64,000 bases of DNA from CAZDWZ01 sp964509425. GTDB lineage: Bacteria; Bdellovibrionota_C; UBA2361; SZUA-149; CAZDWZ01. This document shows, piece after piece, positions 45,740 to 53,781 of this stretch. The translations under genes and the position numbers were made by a program. The stretch spans positions 310,001-374,000 of the forward strand of contig CAZDWZ010000004.1 in NCBI GenBank assembly GCA_964509425.1, read 5' to 3'. A model generated the notes under the pieces. That model did no database searches. It worked only from the letters and a program-made list of their open reading frames with translations, and had not been told where the DNA came from. How positions within the stretch are numbered: position 1 is the stretch's first letter; the number at the start of each line of letters is the position of its first letter.

Positions 45740-46047
45740 ACGTTCCTTTCGAGATCGTCCGTTAAACCCAAAGCTCGTGCTTTTCACACAGCGACGCGAC
45801 GGCGCATCCTACGAACGAACGCCGGTCAGGAAAAGCAAAATTGCTCACACAGAAATCCGCCGCAAAGATGCGATAAATGAGGAAAAAAATCAATTATCCC
45901 CCGGAATTGATTGAAATACCGCGGCCGGCCAGAAAATAACTGAAAGATTTGAGGGATGCAGAAGCAGGGCCCGATCGCAATGAGCGAACTCACGGCGAGG
46001 TCTTGCCTCGAGGACTCACAGAGAGGCTCCGGCAAGAGAACTCGCCG
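45740..46047. other. 308-bp gap upstream of purA
   Basis: No gene seen. It holds an 8-bp inverted repeat AATCAATT-N9-AATTGATT at 45888-45912 which could be an operator or a weak hairpin; no regulator can be assigned. Confidence 0.4.
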
Positions 46048-46383
46048 TTACCCCTTTGAGGTAACTCGGTTCTCGTCGAGCTGCTCGTCGGAATAACCTT
46101 CCGCGACCTTTTGGTTGATCTGCACGTAATCGGACCATTGGTCAGGAACGTCATCGTCTTCGAAAATCGCCTCTACCGGGCACTCTGGCTCGCACGCACC
46201 ACAGTGAATGCACTCATCCGGATGAATGACGAGCATGCCGGGATCACCTGGTTTTGCGGGCTCCTTACCGACCTTTTGGTTCAGCTCCGTGGACGGATGA
46301 TTGTAGAAGCAATCAACCGGACAGACCTCCACGCAGGAACGATCCTTTGTTCCGATGCATGGCTCTGTGATTACGTACGTCAT
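46048..46383 (-). CDS. fdxA: Seven-iron-type ferredoxin
   Basis: 111 residues. The N-terminal half matches bacterial [3Fe-4S][4Fe-4S] ferredoxins (MTYVITEPCIGTKDRSCVEVCPVDCF), with the first cluster CxxxxxxxCxxxCP. The second cluster is HPDECIHCGACEPECPVEAI. The C-terminal part (about residues 75-111, ending DENRVTSKG) is the usual tail. A soluble one-electron carrier in the cytoplasm; partner reductase not in the window. It lies about 65 bp downstream of tRNA-Cys on the same strand and may share its promoter. Confidence 0.93.
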   Translation of the reverse strand: MTYVITEPCIGTKDRSCVEVCPVDCFYNHPSTELNQKVGKEPAKPGDPGMLVIHPDECIHCGACEPECPVEAIFEDDDVPDQWSDYVQINQKVAEGYSDEQLDENRVTSKG

Positions 46384-46447
46384 ACCAACGAACTCTCCCG
46401 AGAAAAAAATGCCTTGAGGGCTAAAAGCCCCCTCGGCAAGAAAATTT

Positions 46448-46518
46448 AGGCCCGAGCCGGAATCGAACCGGCGGTGGAGGTTTTGCAGACCTCTGCCTTA
46501 CCGCTTGGCGATCGGGCC
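46448..46518 (-). tRNA. tRNA-Cys (anticodon GCA)
   Basis: 71-nt cloverleaf: acceptor GGCCCGA/TCGGGCC with discriminator T (U73, a Cys identity base), anticodon stem GAGGT/ACCTC with loop CTGCAAA (anticodon GCA), T-arm GGTTCGATTCC. CCA is not encoded. It is the last host feature before the accessory island, whose first gene lies beyond the tRNA's 5' end. Confidence 0.95.
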
Positions 46519-46531
46519 GTAGAGGTAAGCG

Positions 46532-46559
46532 GTTTAACGCCCACAGTAACCGCCGTCAA
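46532..46559 (-). promoter_or_regulatory. Probable sigma-70 promoter of tRNA-Cys
   Basis: TTGACG at 46554-46559 and TTAAAC at 46532-46537, 16 bp apart, on the minus strand; the -10 element is 13 nt before the mature tRNA 5' end. A GC-rich discriminator follows, as is common for stable RNA genes. Confidence 0.55.
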
Positions 46560-46671
46560 GATGACTATATGAGAGATAAATCCCCGTGAGTTCAGGGAGA
46601 TTTCCCAAAGCTAGAGTTTTTCCGCCCTCCGGCCGACGAATTCCCTCAGGGCAAAACAAGGCGGAGGTCGC

Positions 46672-47481
46672 GTGATTTCAATTAATCCGAAGGATAAAAT
46701 TCCCGTTTTCGCATCGCACTCGGAAGACTACGGAGCCGAATTTTTTCCACTGTTCTTAAGCCGAACAAATCAAAAAAAGCGTGCCTCTGCCGTGTTCGAG
46801 AAATTGTTGCCGAGGCCTGATATCGCCAAACAAACGCGCCCTCAACTCGCCGTAGACGGCGGTGCGGGTGGCGGTGCCATGCTTCCCGATCTTTGTCGCC
46901 GATATCAAAAAGTGCGCGCGATCGAGCCGAACCACACGCTTGGCGCAATGATCAAGAAAGATTTTCCAGAAGTTGAATTGATGTTGAAGACAATCATGGA
47001 CACCAACATCGAGAAAGAGTGCGCGGATCTTTTGCTTCTCTCTCACATTCTCTACTACATCGAAAAAAATGAGTGGGAAGGCAATCTCCGCCACGGACTT
47101 GAGTGGGTAAAGCCCGGCGCTCAAGCGATCGTCGTCTTACAGAATAGAAACAGTAGTTATCAACGAATGATCGGACAGCTCTTTGGCACCGATTTGTCAT
47201 ATGACATGCAGCCTGTGGTCTGGGGACTGGCCGACAAGGAACCGTCGCTCGATGTTCAGTTCGTCTCGGACGATGCCTATGTCGAAAGCTCAGATCCGCT
47301 GGAAATGACCAAGATCGCGGTATTTATGGCGAATCTGGTGCCTCCGGAACATCTCTCAAAAGCAAAGCTCCCGACGTGGGGCGAGCTCCAGGAATGGGTG
47401 ACGAAAAATTATCCTCCGGGAGCAAACGGGAAGATGCGAATGTCCTGCCGGCAGGATGTCGCAGTAATTTCGAAACATTGA
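46672..47481 (+). CDS. SAM-methyltransferase-fold protein A of the island
   Basis: 269 residues from GTG 46672, with AAGGCGGAGGT just before it. Class I methyltransferase fold: motif I AVDGGAGGGAMLPDL at about residue 62, an acidic end of strand 2 (RAIEPNHTLG), then a motif-IV-like LLLLSHILYYIE and VVLQNRNSSYQRMIGQ. The C-terminus RMSCRQDVAVI is strictly shared with the next gene. Substrate unknown; the layout recalls small-molecule N-methyltransferases. About half of the positions match protein B (47769-48575), but this gene has host-like base composition (25 of 60 G+C in 46721-46780) while B is very G+C-rich. It is a single-gene unit ended by hairpins. Confidence 0.75.
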   Translation: MISINPKDKIPVFASHSEDYGAEFFPLFLSRTNQKKRASAVFEKLLPRPDIAKQTRPQLAVDGGAGGGAMLPDLCRRYQKVRAIEPNHTLGAMIKKDFPEVELMLKTIMDTNIEKECADLLLLSHILYYIEKNEWEGNLRHGLEWVKPGAQAIVVLQNRNSSYQRMIGQLFGTDLSYDMQPVVWGLADKEPSLDVQFVSDDAYVESSDPLEMTKIAVFMANLVPPEHLSKAKLPTWGELQEWVTKNYPPGANGKMRMSCRQDVAVISKH

Positions 47482-47488
47482 GCCTTTA

Positions 47489-47535
47489 GGGGAATGCTCT
47501 GCAGCAGCTTCAAACAAGTTTCTAACGAGCTCCCC
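47489..47535 (+). terminator. Two-part hairpin after methyltransferase A
   Basis: GGGG/CCCC outer stem, small internal loop, GCTC/GAGC inner stem, large loop. It starts 8 nt after the stop codon; no T-run follows. Confidence 0.5.
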
Positions 47536-47563
47536 AATTGAATTCCCTCGCCAGTTCATAGTA

Positions 47564-47582
47564 GGGAGAGAAATCCTCTCCC
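47564..47582 (+). terminator. Short perfect hairpin downstream of methyltransferase A
   Basis: GGGAGAG/CTCTCCC with a 5-nt loop, followed by GCTCTCTTGATT on the plus strand. A possible terminator. Confidence 0.5.
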
Positions 47583-47768
47583 GCTCTCTTGATTATCGAA
47601 GCCCGTGCTTCAACATAGTCCGTGTAGATTTATCTCATTTCAATAGAAACAGCGGTTTCTGACCGATGGTTCTCGGGGCGATCACTGGAATCGGCAGCCC
47701 GCCGCTCCCGTGGTCGCCTCACCAATTCACCTCGGGGCTGCCTACTCCAACCACTGAAGGGGGTTCAC

Positions 47769-48575
47769 GTGCTTTTCGATCTCTCGGAACGGATCCCGGT
47801 CTTCGACTCGGACTCCGACGATTACGGGAACGAGTGGTTCCCGTTGTTCTTGCGGCTCACGACGCAGAAGTTGCGCGCCGCCCGCGTGCTGGACCGCGTG
47901 CTGCCGCCGGCCGGCATGGGCCTCGACGAACGCCCGGGCCTCGTGATCGACGGCGGGGCCGGCGGCGGCGCGATGCTCGAGACGCTGATCGCCCGCTACC
48001 GCCAAGTCTGGGCCATCGAACCGAGCAACTCTCTGGGCGACGTCCTGACGGGGAAGTTCCCGGACGTGAAGCTCATCCGCAAAATCCTGCTGGAGGCCGG
48101 CATCGACACGGACAGCGCCGACGGGTTCTTGCTCTCCCACATCTTCTACTACATCGCCCGGAAGCTCTGGCCGGCGAACCTGAAGTGCGCCTTGTCGTGG
48201 CTGCGGAAGGGCGGCCGGGGCGTGGTCGTGCTCCAGAACCGGAACAGCAGCTACCAGCGGATGATCGCGGAGCTGCTCGCCCCGGACCTCGCGTTCGACA
48301 TCCAGCCGCTTCTCTGGGGCGCTGCCGACGCGGATCGTTCGCTCGACCTGCAGATCATCTCCGACGACGCACACGTGGAGAGCGCTGATCTGTGGGAGAT
48401 GGCGAAGGTCGCCGTCTTCATGGCGAACCTCGTCCCGGCCGAACAGCTCCGCGCGGTCCGCCTGCCCACGTGGGGCGAGCTGCACGGCTGGATCGAGCGG
48501 AACTTCCCGAAGGGCGCGAACGGGACCTACCGGATGTCCTGCCGGCAGGACTTCGGCGTCTTCACCAAGATCTGA
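47769..48575 (+). CDS. SAM-methyltransferase-fold protein B of the island
   Basis: 268 residues from GTG 47769, with GAAGGGGG upstream. Same family as protein A throughout: motif I VIDGGAGGGAMLETL, WAIEPSNSLG, LLSHIFYYIA, VVLQNRNSSYQRMIAE, a shared KVAVFMANLVP and C-terminal RMSCRQDFGVF. Identity to A is about one in two by eye, so a tandem duplication is old or B came from another source. Composition is extreme: the 60 bases 47881-47940 are 82% G+C, against 42% in A's sample. Codons are almost all G/C-ending. Substrate unknown. Both flanks are much less G+C-rich, which makes the gene look inserted as a unit. Confidence 0.78.
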   Translation: MLFDLSERIPVFDSDSDDYGNEWFPLFLRLTTQKLRAARVLDRVLPPAGMGLDERPGLVIDGGAGGGAMLETLIARYRQVWAIEPSNSLGDVLTGKFPDVKLIRKILLEAGIDTDSADGFLLSHIFYYIARKLWPANLKCALSWLRKGGRGVVVLQNRNSSYQRMIAELLAPDLAFDIQPLLWGAADADRSLDLQIISDDAHVESADLWEMAKVAVFMANLVPAEQLRAVRLPTWGELHGWIERNFPKGANGTYRMSCRQDFGVFTKI

Positions 48576-48601
48576 CCCAAGGAGAAAAACCCCCAACTCA
48601 C

Positions 48602-48660
48602 ATACAGCGCGCGGCATGTACCTCGGCCGCAAGCCAAGGTTCCGCGTCGCGCCGCTGTAT
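48602..48660 (+). terminator. Multi-step hairpin after methyltransferase B
   Basis: Outer ATACAGCG/CGCTGTAT, a GC-rich middle with one offset base, inner ACCT/AGGT and GGC/GCC around a CGCAA loop; the whole 59 bp is nearly one palindrome. TTTGAACTTTTC follows shortly after. It starts 26 nt past the stop. Confidence 0.65.
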
Positions 48661-48839
48661 TCTGTTTGAACTTTTCACACAGTTTTCGTCCGCTCTTTCT
48701 TTCTCGCTAATCGACTAGAATCTACAGAATCCTCTTCGAGAGATCCGTCCGCTTTCTCGAAAGGATTCTGGCTCATCTGAATTCTAAGGTTCGATTCCAA
48801 CCCATCCACGCCCAGGAGAGAAAGAGAGAGAGGTGTCCT

Positions 48840-49799
48840 TTGACCCCGGTTCCTGGTTTGGAGGAGCTGATTCAATTGCTCCTTCCACACTACGCGGCAC
48901 TGCCGCTATCGGCCCGGCACCTCGCCGCGGCCGACGACATGATGTACGGAATGCCCGAAGTAACAGCCGAACTGCGGGCAAGAAACCGCACCGGCGGGAT
49001 CCGGTTCGCCGACGTGCTTCCAGCAACGTTCGGCGGCTGCAACCTCGCGATCGTGGGCGGGACCAAGCTCGGGGAGCGCGATGCGCATCTTGATCCGCTC
49101 TACGCGTTCAACCGCCGTTTCGCCGAGATCGCCGCGAACGAGCAGCGGCCCGACGGCGAACGCGGCTGGTCGTTCTGCACCGGTGCTGGTCCGGGCCTCG
49201 CGATGAAAGGGCCGCTCGCCTGTCTCTGGAAGGCGCGGCAGGGAGTGTCCGCCTCCAAGTCCCTCTGCATCGGCGTCACCTCATCGCTGAAGGGTGAACT
49301 GCCGCACCAGTTCATCGACGCCAAGGCAAAGGTCCGGCCGCAGCCAAACACGTTCATTCGTGAGGCGATGATCGGGTGCATCGGCTGGGATGGGGTGATC
49401 GCCTATCCCGGCTACTGGGGGACGTACTACGAGGTGTCTGCGGCGGGCTTCGAGGAGTACTGCGCCGGGCGGGACGTCCTGTCCTCGATCGCTCGGCGAG
49501 ACGACTTCAAGCTCGACGTCAAGCTTCGTTCTGCCTATCCGGGACCGATCATCCTCATCGACCGCGAAGTCCCCGGTTCGCACGACCCGAGCAAGCCTAC
49601 GCCTCGCTACTGGGATCCCCTCCGGACCCTCTACGAGAACGCAGGCGCGATCGGCGTGCAGAAGTCGGCGGGGGTGGCAATGCACATCGTCCTCGACACC
49701 GACCCGCACGGTCCGGAGAAAGTGGCGGGCTTCATCCGCGATCACCTCGTGGAACGGCGCGGCATGGCGATGACAGACTCGCTCGAGAACGGTGGCTGA
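48840..49799 (+). CDS. LOG-family (nucleotide phosphoribohydrolase-like) protein 1
   Basis: 319 residues from TTG 48840; a second TTG at 48876 has a better ribosome site (GGAGGAG 9 nt upstream) and is equally possible. Rossmann fold of the LOG/TIGR00730 type: LAIVGGTKLG at the first strand, SFCTGAGPGLAMKGPLA (like VTGGGPGIM), GVTSSLKGELPHQF, then AYPGYWGTYYEVSA, which keeps the PGGxGTxxE pattern with the catalytic Glu. Classical LOG enzymes cut the N-glycosidic bond of cytokinin or purine nucleoside monophosphates; SLOG relatives bind nucleotide ligands in defence systems. This protein is about 120 residues longer than plain LOG. A second, different LOG-type gene follows. Confidence 0.7.
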   Translation: MTPVPGLEELIQLLLPHYAALPLSARHLAAADDMMYGMPEVTAELRARNRTGGIRFADVLPATFGGCNLAIVGGTKLGERDAHLDPLYAFNRRFAEIAANEQRPDGERGWSFCTGAGPGLAMKGPLACLWKARQGVSASKSLCIGVTSSLKGELPHQFIDAKAKVRPQPNTFIREAMIGCIGWDGVIAYPGYWGTYYEVSAAGFEEYCAGRDVLSSIARRDDFKLDVKLRSAYPGPIILIDREVPGSHDPSKPTPRYWDPLRTLYENAGAIGVQKSAGVAMHIVLDTDPHGPEKVAGFIRDHLVERRGMAMTDSLENGG

Positions 49800-49903
49800 A
49801 AAAGAAAGGAGAGAGACGCGCGAACCAAGCGCGGTCGAGGGGGTTTTGGTAGCGAGCCAGAACCCTTTCGATCTTTCTCTTGTTCATCGGTGAATACGAA
49901 AGA

Positions 49904-49951
49904 CCGGTAAGAATCGGCGGCAGAGCATAGATGGCCGCCCGTCCTTACCGG
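49904..49951 (+). terminator. Two-part hairpin after LOG-type gene 1
   Basis: Outer CCGGTAAG/CTTACCGG, 4-nt unpaired step on each side, inner GGCGGC/GCCGCC, 12-nt loop. It lies about 105 bp after the stop, and no T-run follows. A weaker imperfect repeat lies at about 49835-49875. Confidence 0.6.
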
Positions 49952-50007
49952 AGAGAAGCAAAAAAGCGCTCACCTGCGAGCTGGTTCTAACAGAAGGAGA
50001 CCCTACC

Positions 50008-51081
50008 GTGTGCAGCCTGGACGGACGCGCGTCTGCGTTCATTCAAAGTCGAAACCGCGTGAAGAGATTTGAGCTGAAGCTCAGGCTCACGCACTACCGC
50101 GAGATGCTCCTCGCACTCTACTTCAAACAGGTGTTCACCGTTGACAAGGCTCGCCTCGAGCAGCTCGGAACACCAAAACCCGATCGGAAGTCAAAGCTCG
50201 AGCATTGGAAGGATGCGTTCCGGACGTTCCTCGAGCTGGCATGCGGACATCCCGTGATCGCGGGCTTCGGCTCCGCGAGGGACTCGGTCCTGAAGCAGCC
50301 CGAGACCGCTGACTGTCAGGAGATCACTCGGCTCGTCGGCAAGCTCAGCTACGCGCTCGGCATCGGTCTGATGACCGGCCAGTTCCATCGGGGCTGGATG
50401 TGGTCCTGCCTGAACGCGTGGTTGATCGAGCGGAAGGGGTTCCTCGATGCGGCGGGTCCAGCCGCGCGCGACGGCGTCTTCATCGGCGGCGTGCCGCTGA
50501 TGGAGCCCGACTTCGCCGAAGGCACGCCGAACGGCCCAACCGCGGAGCAGATCGCACTCTTGCGGCTCATCGACGCGAAATCTCCTCCGTTCGCCTTCTT
50601 CGAGGCGAGAACGCCGGCGATCATGACCGCCTGTGAAACGCTCGTCTGCATGTACGGGCCGGATGGATGGGGAACCGCAGAAGAACTGACGCGGGATGGA
50701 CTGAGCGGACAGCACCGCGACGTGTCGTTAACCGTGTGGACAGGACGCCCATCGACCGCCATGCGGAAGATCGTTCTCCTCGATTGCAAGCTCCCCTGCG
50801 GCATCTGGTCTTACGACTGGATGCGCGTCAAAGGCGCAAGCAACATGAGGCTCACGACGACGTCGGCAAGTGATTGGGAGGATGTGCATGTCATTCGCGT
50901 CGGGAACCCCGACACGGACGGCGGCATTCTCGCGAATCTCCCAAACTCGCCGGTGAAAGTCTGCTGGTTCCCAGACGCGTTTGAAGCCGCCGCGTTCATC
51001 GTGGATCTCGCCCTCGGTGTCCACGAATCGCTGCGACTAGCCTACATCGGAATGCTGGGTGGAGAAACGGCCGGATCTTGA
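50008..51081 (+). CDS. LOG-family-like Rossmann protein 2
   Basis: 357 residues from GTG 50008 behind AGAAGGAGA. First strand VIAGFGSARDSV at about residue 77 (LOG proteins have V-FGGSA), IGLMTGQFHRGWMWSCLNAW (the LMTGG-like loop), an insert with FIGGVPLMEP, then MYGPDGWGTAEELTR, equal to the PGGxGTxxE motif with one G replaced by D. Thus it is LOG-like but more divergent than its neighbour, and about 150 residues longer than standard LOG, with an N-terminal helical region (residues 1-70). Ligand unknown. Same strand as LOG 1 but about 210 bp away, with its own ribosome site. Confidence 0.6.
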   Translation: MCSLDGRASAFIQSRNRVKRFELKLRLTHYREMLLALYFKQVFTVDKARLEQLGTPKPDRKSKLEHWKDAFRTFLELACGHPVIAGFGSARDSVLKQPETADCQEITRLVGKLSYALGIGLMTGQFHRGWMWSCLNAWLIERKGFLDAAGPAARDGVFIGGVPLMEPDFAEGTPNGPTAEQIALLRLIDAKSPPFAFFEARTPAIMTACETLVCMYGPDGWGTAEELTRDGLSGQHRDVSLTVWTGRPSTAMRKIVLLDCKLPCGIWSYDWMRVKGASNMRLTTTSASDWEDVHVIRVGNPDTDGGILANLPNSPVKVCWFPDAFEAAAFIVDLALGVHESLRLAYIGMLGGETAGS

Positions 51082-51104
51082 ACCTCGAAAGGAGGAACGC
51101 ATGT

Positions 51105-51164
51105 CCGGGACCCGAAGCGGAAGGTTGAAACAACGGTGTTTCTTCTCTCCGGTTTGGGTCTCGG
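51105..51164 (+). terminator. Long two-part hairpin after LOG-type gene 2
   Basis: Arms CCGGGACCCGAA and TTTGGGTCTCGG (with two G-U pairs), then CGGA/TCCG and GAAACA/TGTTTC inner stems. It starts 24 nt after the stop. No T-run follows. Confidence 0.55.
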
Positions 51165-51300
51165 CCTGAGTGGCTCTCAACGGAAGTCTTCAAAGCTGAT
51201 TCACAGAAATCCAAAACAAATGACCCAAGTCGGCGATCGCCGAAATCGTTTGGCACAGAAATCTTAGTTCAATTTTTCACGCAAAACTTTGGCGTAGGGC

Positions 51301-51336
51301 CGGAAGGACTCTCGTTGGGGAACGAGAACCTTCCGA
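51301..51336 (-). terminator. Two-part hairpin after methyltransferase C
   Basis: CGGAAGG/CCTTCCG outer stem, CTCGTT/AACGAG inner stem, loop GGGG. It lies 35 nt beyond the minus-strand stop at 51372; an interrupted T-rich segment (CCAAAGTTTTGCG) comes about 10 nt later. Confidence 0.6.
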
Positions 51337-51371
51337 CCTGTCCGCCCCGTTCCCCGGGTTTCGGCGGCCGA

Positions 51372-52058
51372 TCAGGGAACGAGAAGCGCGAACACCTCGT
51401 GCTCGGTGTTCTGCCACGCCGTGTCGATGTAGCTGTCCACCGGCTCGATCGTGTAGCCGAGTTCCAGCGCCACGGGCCGCGGGTCGTTGGGGCCGTTCTT
51501 GGGGCCGGCGATGCCGCTGTACGCCATCAGGATCGGTCCGCCCTGCACCACCCAGCACTTCGCCTCGGTCAGGAACCGCCGGTTGAGTTCGACCATGTCG
51601 TGGTCGAGGCCCATCAGTCCTTTCTGCGACTCGTAGAACGGCTGGTTGAAGACGCCGCCGCCGAACCGGCGCACCGGCGTGCCGAGCGCGGTGAAGAGGT
51701 CGCTGGTGACGACGCGGACTTTGCCCTGCACCCCGTGCCGGTGGACGTTGTAGAGGGCGCAGGCGCAGGCCGCTTCGTCCATATCGAGCGCGACGACCTC
51801 GCCAATGCCGGCGTTCGCCGCCTCGATTGCGATGTAGGCCGTGCCGGTGCCCACTTCGACGAGCGAGCCGAGTCGCGAGAAGCGCGGCGAGCGCATCGCG
51901 AGGCCCATCAACTTCGACGTGAACCCGATCTTGGGGCTGAACACGTTGAACCCCTCCCAGAGGCGGAGGCCGTTCAGTTCGACCCAGCGGGGCTGTTCCG
52001 CCCGCTGTGCGACGAGGTACGCGTCGCGTTCGTCGACACCTGGTTGCGTTACCGACAT
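51372..52058 (-). CDS. Class I SAM-dependent methyltransferase C (PrmC/TrmN6-like)
   Basis: 228 residues from ATG 52058, which has a GGGAGGG site; the longer open frame upstream is not used. Motif I LVEVGTGTAYIAIEAANAG at about residue 73, strand 2 VVALDMDEAACACALYNV, motif IV VFNQPFYESQKGL. The last recalls the NPPY/NPPF of N-methyltransferases acting on planar nitrogens (HemK/PrmC, TrmN6), but with Gln for the first Pro. Substrate could be protein, RNA or a small molecule. A different family from A, B and D. G+C-rich and on the opposite strand to most island genes. Confidence 0.7.
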   Translation of the reverse strand: MSVTQPGVDERDAYLVAQRAEQPRWVELNGLRLWEGFNVFSPKIGFTSKLMGLAMRSPRFSRLGSLVEVGTGTAYIAIEAANAGIGEVVALDMDEAACACALYNVHRHGVQGKVRVVTSDLFTALGTPVRRFGGGVFNQPFYESQKGLMGLDHDMVELNRRFLTEAKCWVVQGGPILMAYSGIAGPKNGPNDPRPVALELGYTIEPVDSYIDTAWQNTEHEVFALLVP

Positions 52059-52681
52059 TCTGTCTACCCTCCCGATTGTTAGGATCGAAGCCCGATAGTG
52101 TCTTGCAGCGCAGGAAAGCGCGCATATCCGGACCCCGCGAGCGCGAGATTGGCGAATGCCAGAAAGCTCGAGCCCGCGGGATCCGAAAAACGCGCGAAGA
52201 AATACCTTTGCAAAAGAAGAATCCTTCCTTGCCCGTATGGAGAAAAAAGAAATGAACAACTCGCCGCGAGAATGCGGAGTGAGAGAAATGGACGGTGCGG
52301 TCTATAGCAGCCGAATTCTGAAACTTCAATTTTGAAAGACGATCTTGGTGTTAGGATCGTGCGAGGTTGCGCTTCGCCGGGTCTAAAATCTTACGCAATT
52401 CTAACGACTCATTTCAATTTTTGAACGATTGCTTCGCTTCGTGGAGCACGTGACGCTTCTGTGCTAAAAGCGTCCACCGCATGTAGTTCCTTCTCCTCTT
52501 CTTGCTCGGTCACAGCTGCGATCTCCCATCTTCGGCGCTCCTCCGATGGAGTCTTGAACTGGGAGTGTCGTGTCAATTTTCGGTTTTAATTCTTCACTCG
52601 ATTGATTCGGCTCCTTTTGCGGAGCTGTTTCCTTTCAGCTCATCGAAAGGAGTCGACATCACCCTTTTGTGGAGAAAATTC
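52059..52681. other. 623-bp gap between divergent genes, rich in hairpins
   Basis: Promoter region of both methyltransferase C and the membrane protein. It contains the strong fold at 52128-52185 and a GACGCTT/AAGCGTC stem at 52452-52474. Base composition drops to host level here. No gene recognised. Confidence 0.5.
52128..52185. repeat. Multi-stem hairpin upstream of methyltransferase C
   Basis: Nested stems CCGGA/TCCG, CCGCG/CGCGG, CGAG/CTCG and TGGC/GCCA around GAAT. It is 70 bp upstream of the gene's start and is not followed by T on either strand, so it is a leader structure or the remnant of another unit rather than a terminator. Confidence 0.5.
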
Positions 52682-53464
52682 GTGCGTCCAAAAGATATCC
52701 TCGCAAACGTCATCCTCTGGCCGGGGCTGATCGTGCTGATGGCGGGCCTCGTGGTCCTGCTGGGAGTTTCCGCGGAGCAATACCTCGAGATCCCGAACAC
52801 GGCCGCTCGAGTAGCAAACGAAGCGAGCGCGCACTATCAGCTTGACTACTTCAGCCCTCTCGGTCTCCAGCACGGCCGCGCAACGATGCAAGCGCTCTTC
52901 GTCATCGGCACCATGGTGTTGTTCGTGCCGCTTCTTCTCGCCGGACCGTTCGAGCCGGGCGGCGAACTCGACACCATGAACCGATTCCTACTGGAGATTC
53001 AGAAGTTCCTCTTCGTGAGCACGCTGCTTGCCTACCTCCCGTTTCCGCTCGCCGCGATGATCGTCATCCGCCTGTCGGTCTCTTGGGGAATGTTCCGGTG
53101 GCTCAAGCACCTGAAGCTCCTCCCCGACTGGTTGAGATGGCGGCACCTCGTGTCTCCGGCAATGTTCGGGGCAGCACTGGCCGGCAGCCGCGGGCCCCTC
53201 GTCACTGCCTTTTTCGGGCTCGAGTACCTCGCCATCGGCTATGCCCTTCAGGGCTATCCGGCGGTGGGTTGCATCCTGCTCGCGCTCGGAGGGATGTTTC
53301 TGACGAGCTTCTCGATTCAGGGACTGCGGACGATGTGGAGCGCGCGGAAACCGATCCACAACTTCCTCGGCTGGGCCGTGCTCAACGTCGCCTTCACCTT
53401 GGTTCCGCTCGCCGTCGCCGGCATGTTGTACTACAGCCTGTTCCGGCCGATTCCCGCCGTCTGA
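52682..53464 (+). CDS. Polytopic membrane protein of the island
   Basis: 260 residues from GTG 52682 (GGAG seven nt upstream); earlier in-frame codons to 52502 are not supported. About six hydrophobic helices: residues ~9-30 (VILWPGLIVLMAGLVVLL), ~72-92, ~110-135, ~160-180, ~185-210, ~225-250. The loop after helix 1 (about 40 residues, EQYLEIPNTAARV) is polar. I do not recognise the family. No charged residues suggest a particular transport mechanism. It has its own two hairpins after the stop. Possible role as export or membrane-anchoring partner of the island enzymes is inference. Confidence 0.6.
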   Translation: MRPKDILANVILWPGLIVLMAGLVVLLGVSAEQYLEIPNTAARVANEASAHYQLDYFSPLGLQHGRATMQALFVIGTMVLFVPLLLAGPFEPGGELDTMNRFLLEIQKFLFVSTLLAYLPFPLAAMIVIRLSVSWGMFRWLKHLKLLPDWLRWRHLVSPAMFGAALAGSRGPLVTAFFGLEYLAIGYALQGYPAVGCILLALGGMFLTSFSIQGLRTMWSARKPIHNFLGWAVLNVAFTLVPLAVAGMLYYSLFRPIPAV

Positions 53465-53498
53465 GGGCCATCAACAGCAAAGGAGAAATATTTCGCTG

Positions 53499-53532
53499 GG
53501 CCGGACTCGCGCAACGCGCAGAAAGTCCGGCC
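53499..53532 (+). terminator. Two-part hairpin after the membrane protein gene
   Basis: GGCCGGACT/AGTCCGGCC outer stem, GCGC/GCGC inner stem. It starts 34 nt after the stop codon. Confidence 0.6.
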
Positions 53533-53535
53533 AGG

Positions 53536-53570
53536 CGTGAAGGGAGTGTTGACACGACCCTTCCTTCACG
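53536..53570. terminator. Second hairpin between the membrane protein and methyltransferase D
   Basis: CGTGAAG/CTTCACG with inner GTGT/ACAC stem, directly after the previous one. TTTGACG follows on plus. A third, weaker palindrome (AGAGG/CCTCT with CCC/GGG inside) lies at about 53639-53667, towards the minus-strand gene's end. Confidence 0.5.
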
Positions 53571-53781
53571 TTTGACGTCCGCCGTACGATCTTTCCACCA
53601 AGTCGCGTGACGCAACTCTCTGACGCACTCTTCTCTGAGAGGCCGCCCTGCTGGGGAGACCTCTAGACACCGGAGAAAATTCTGCTCGTAGGCAACGTGC
53701 AGATTTCTTGCTCCAGCGAGAAGTCACAAAACCATCTTTCGACCCGCGCAGCCTGCAATCACGATGCGCTTGGACTCCTGT

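Noticed and set aside
45888..45912. Fnr-type box upstream of purA
   Set aside because: The repeat is AATCAATT-N9-AATTGATT; the half sites face the wrong way and are too far apart for TTGAT-N4-ATCAA.
47742..48632. Long frames opposite and within methyltransferase B, and similar ones at 51.3-52.3 kb and 1.9-2.5 kb
   Set aside because: High G+C creates long open shadow frames. The chosen frames show conserved methyltransferase motifs; the shadows do not.
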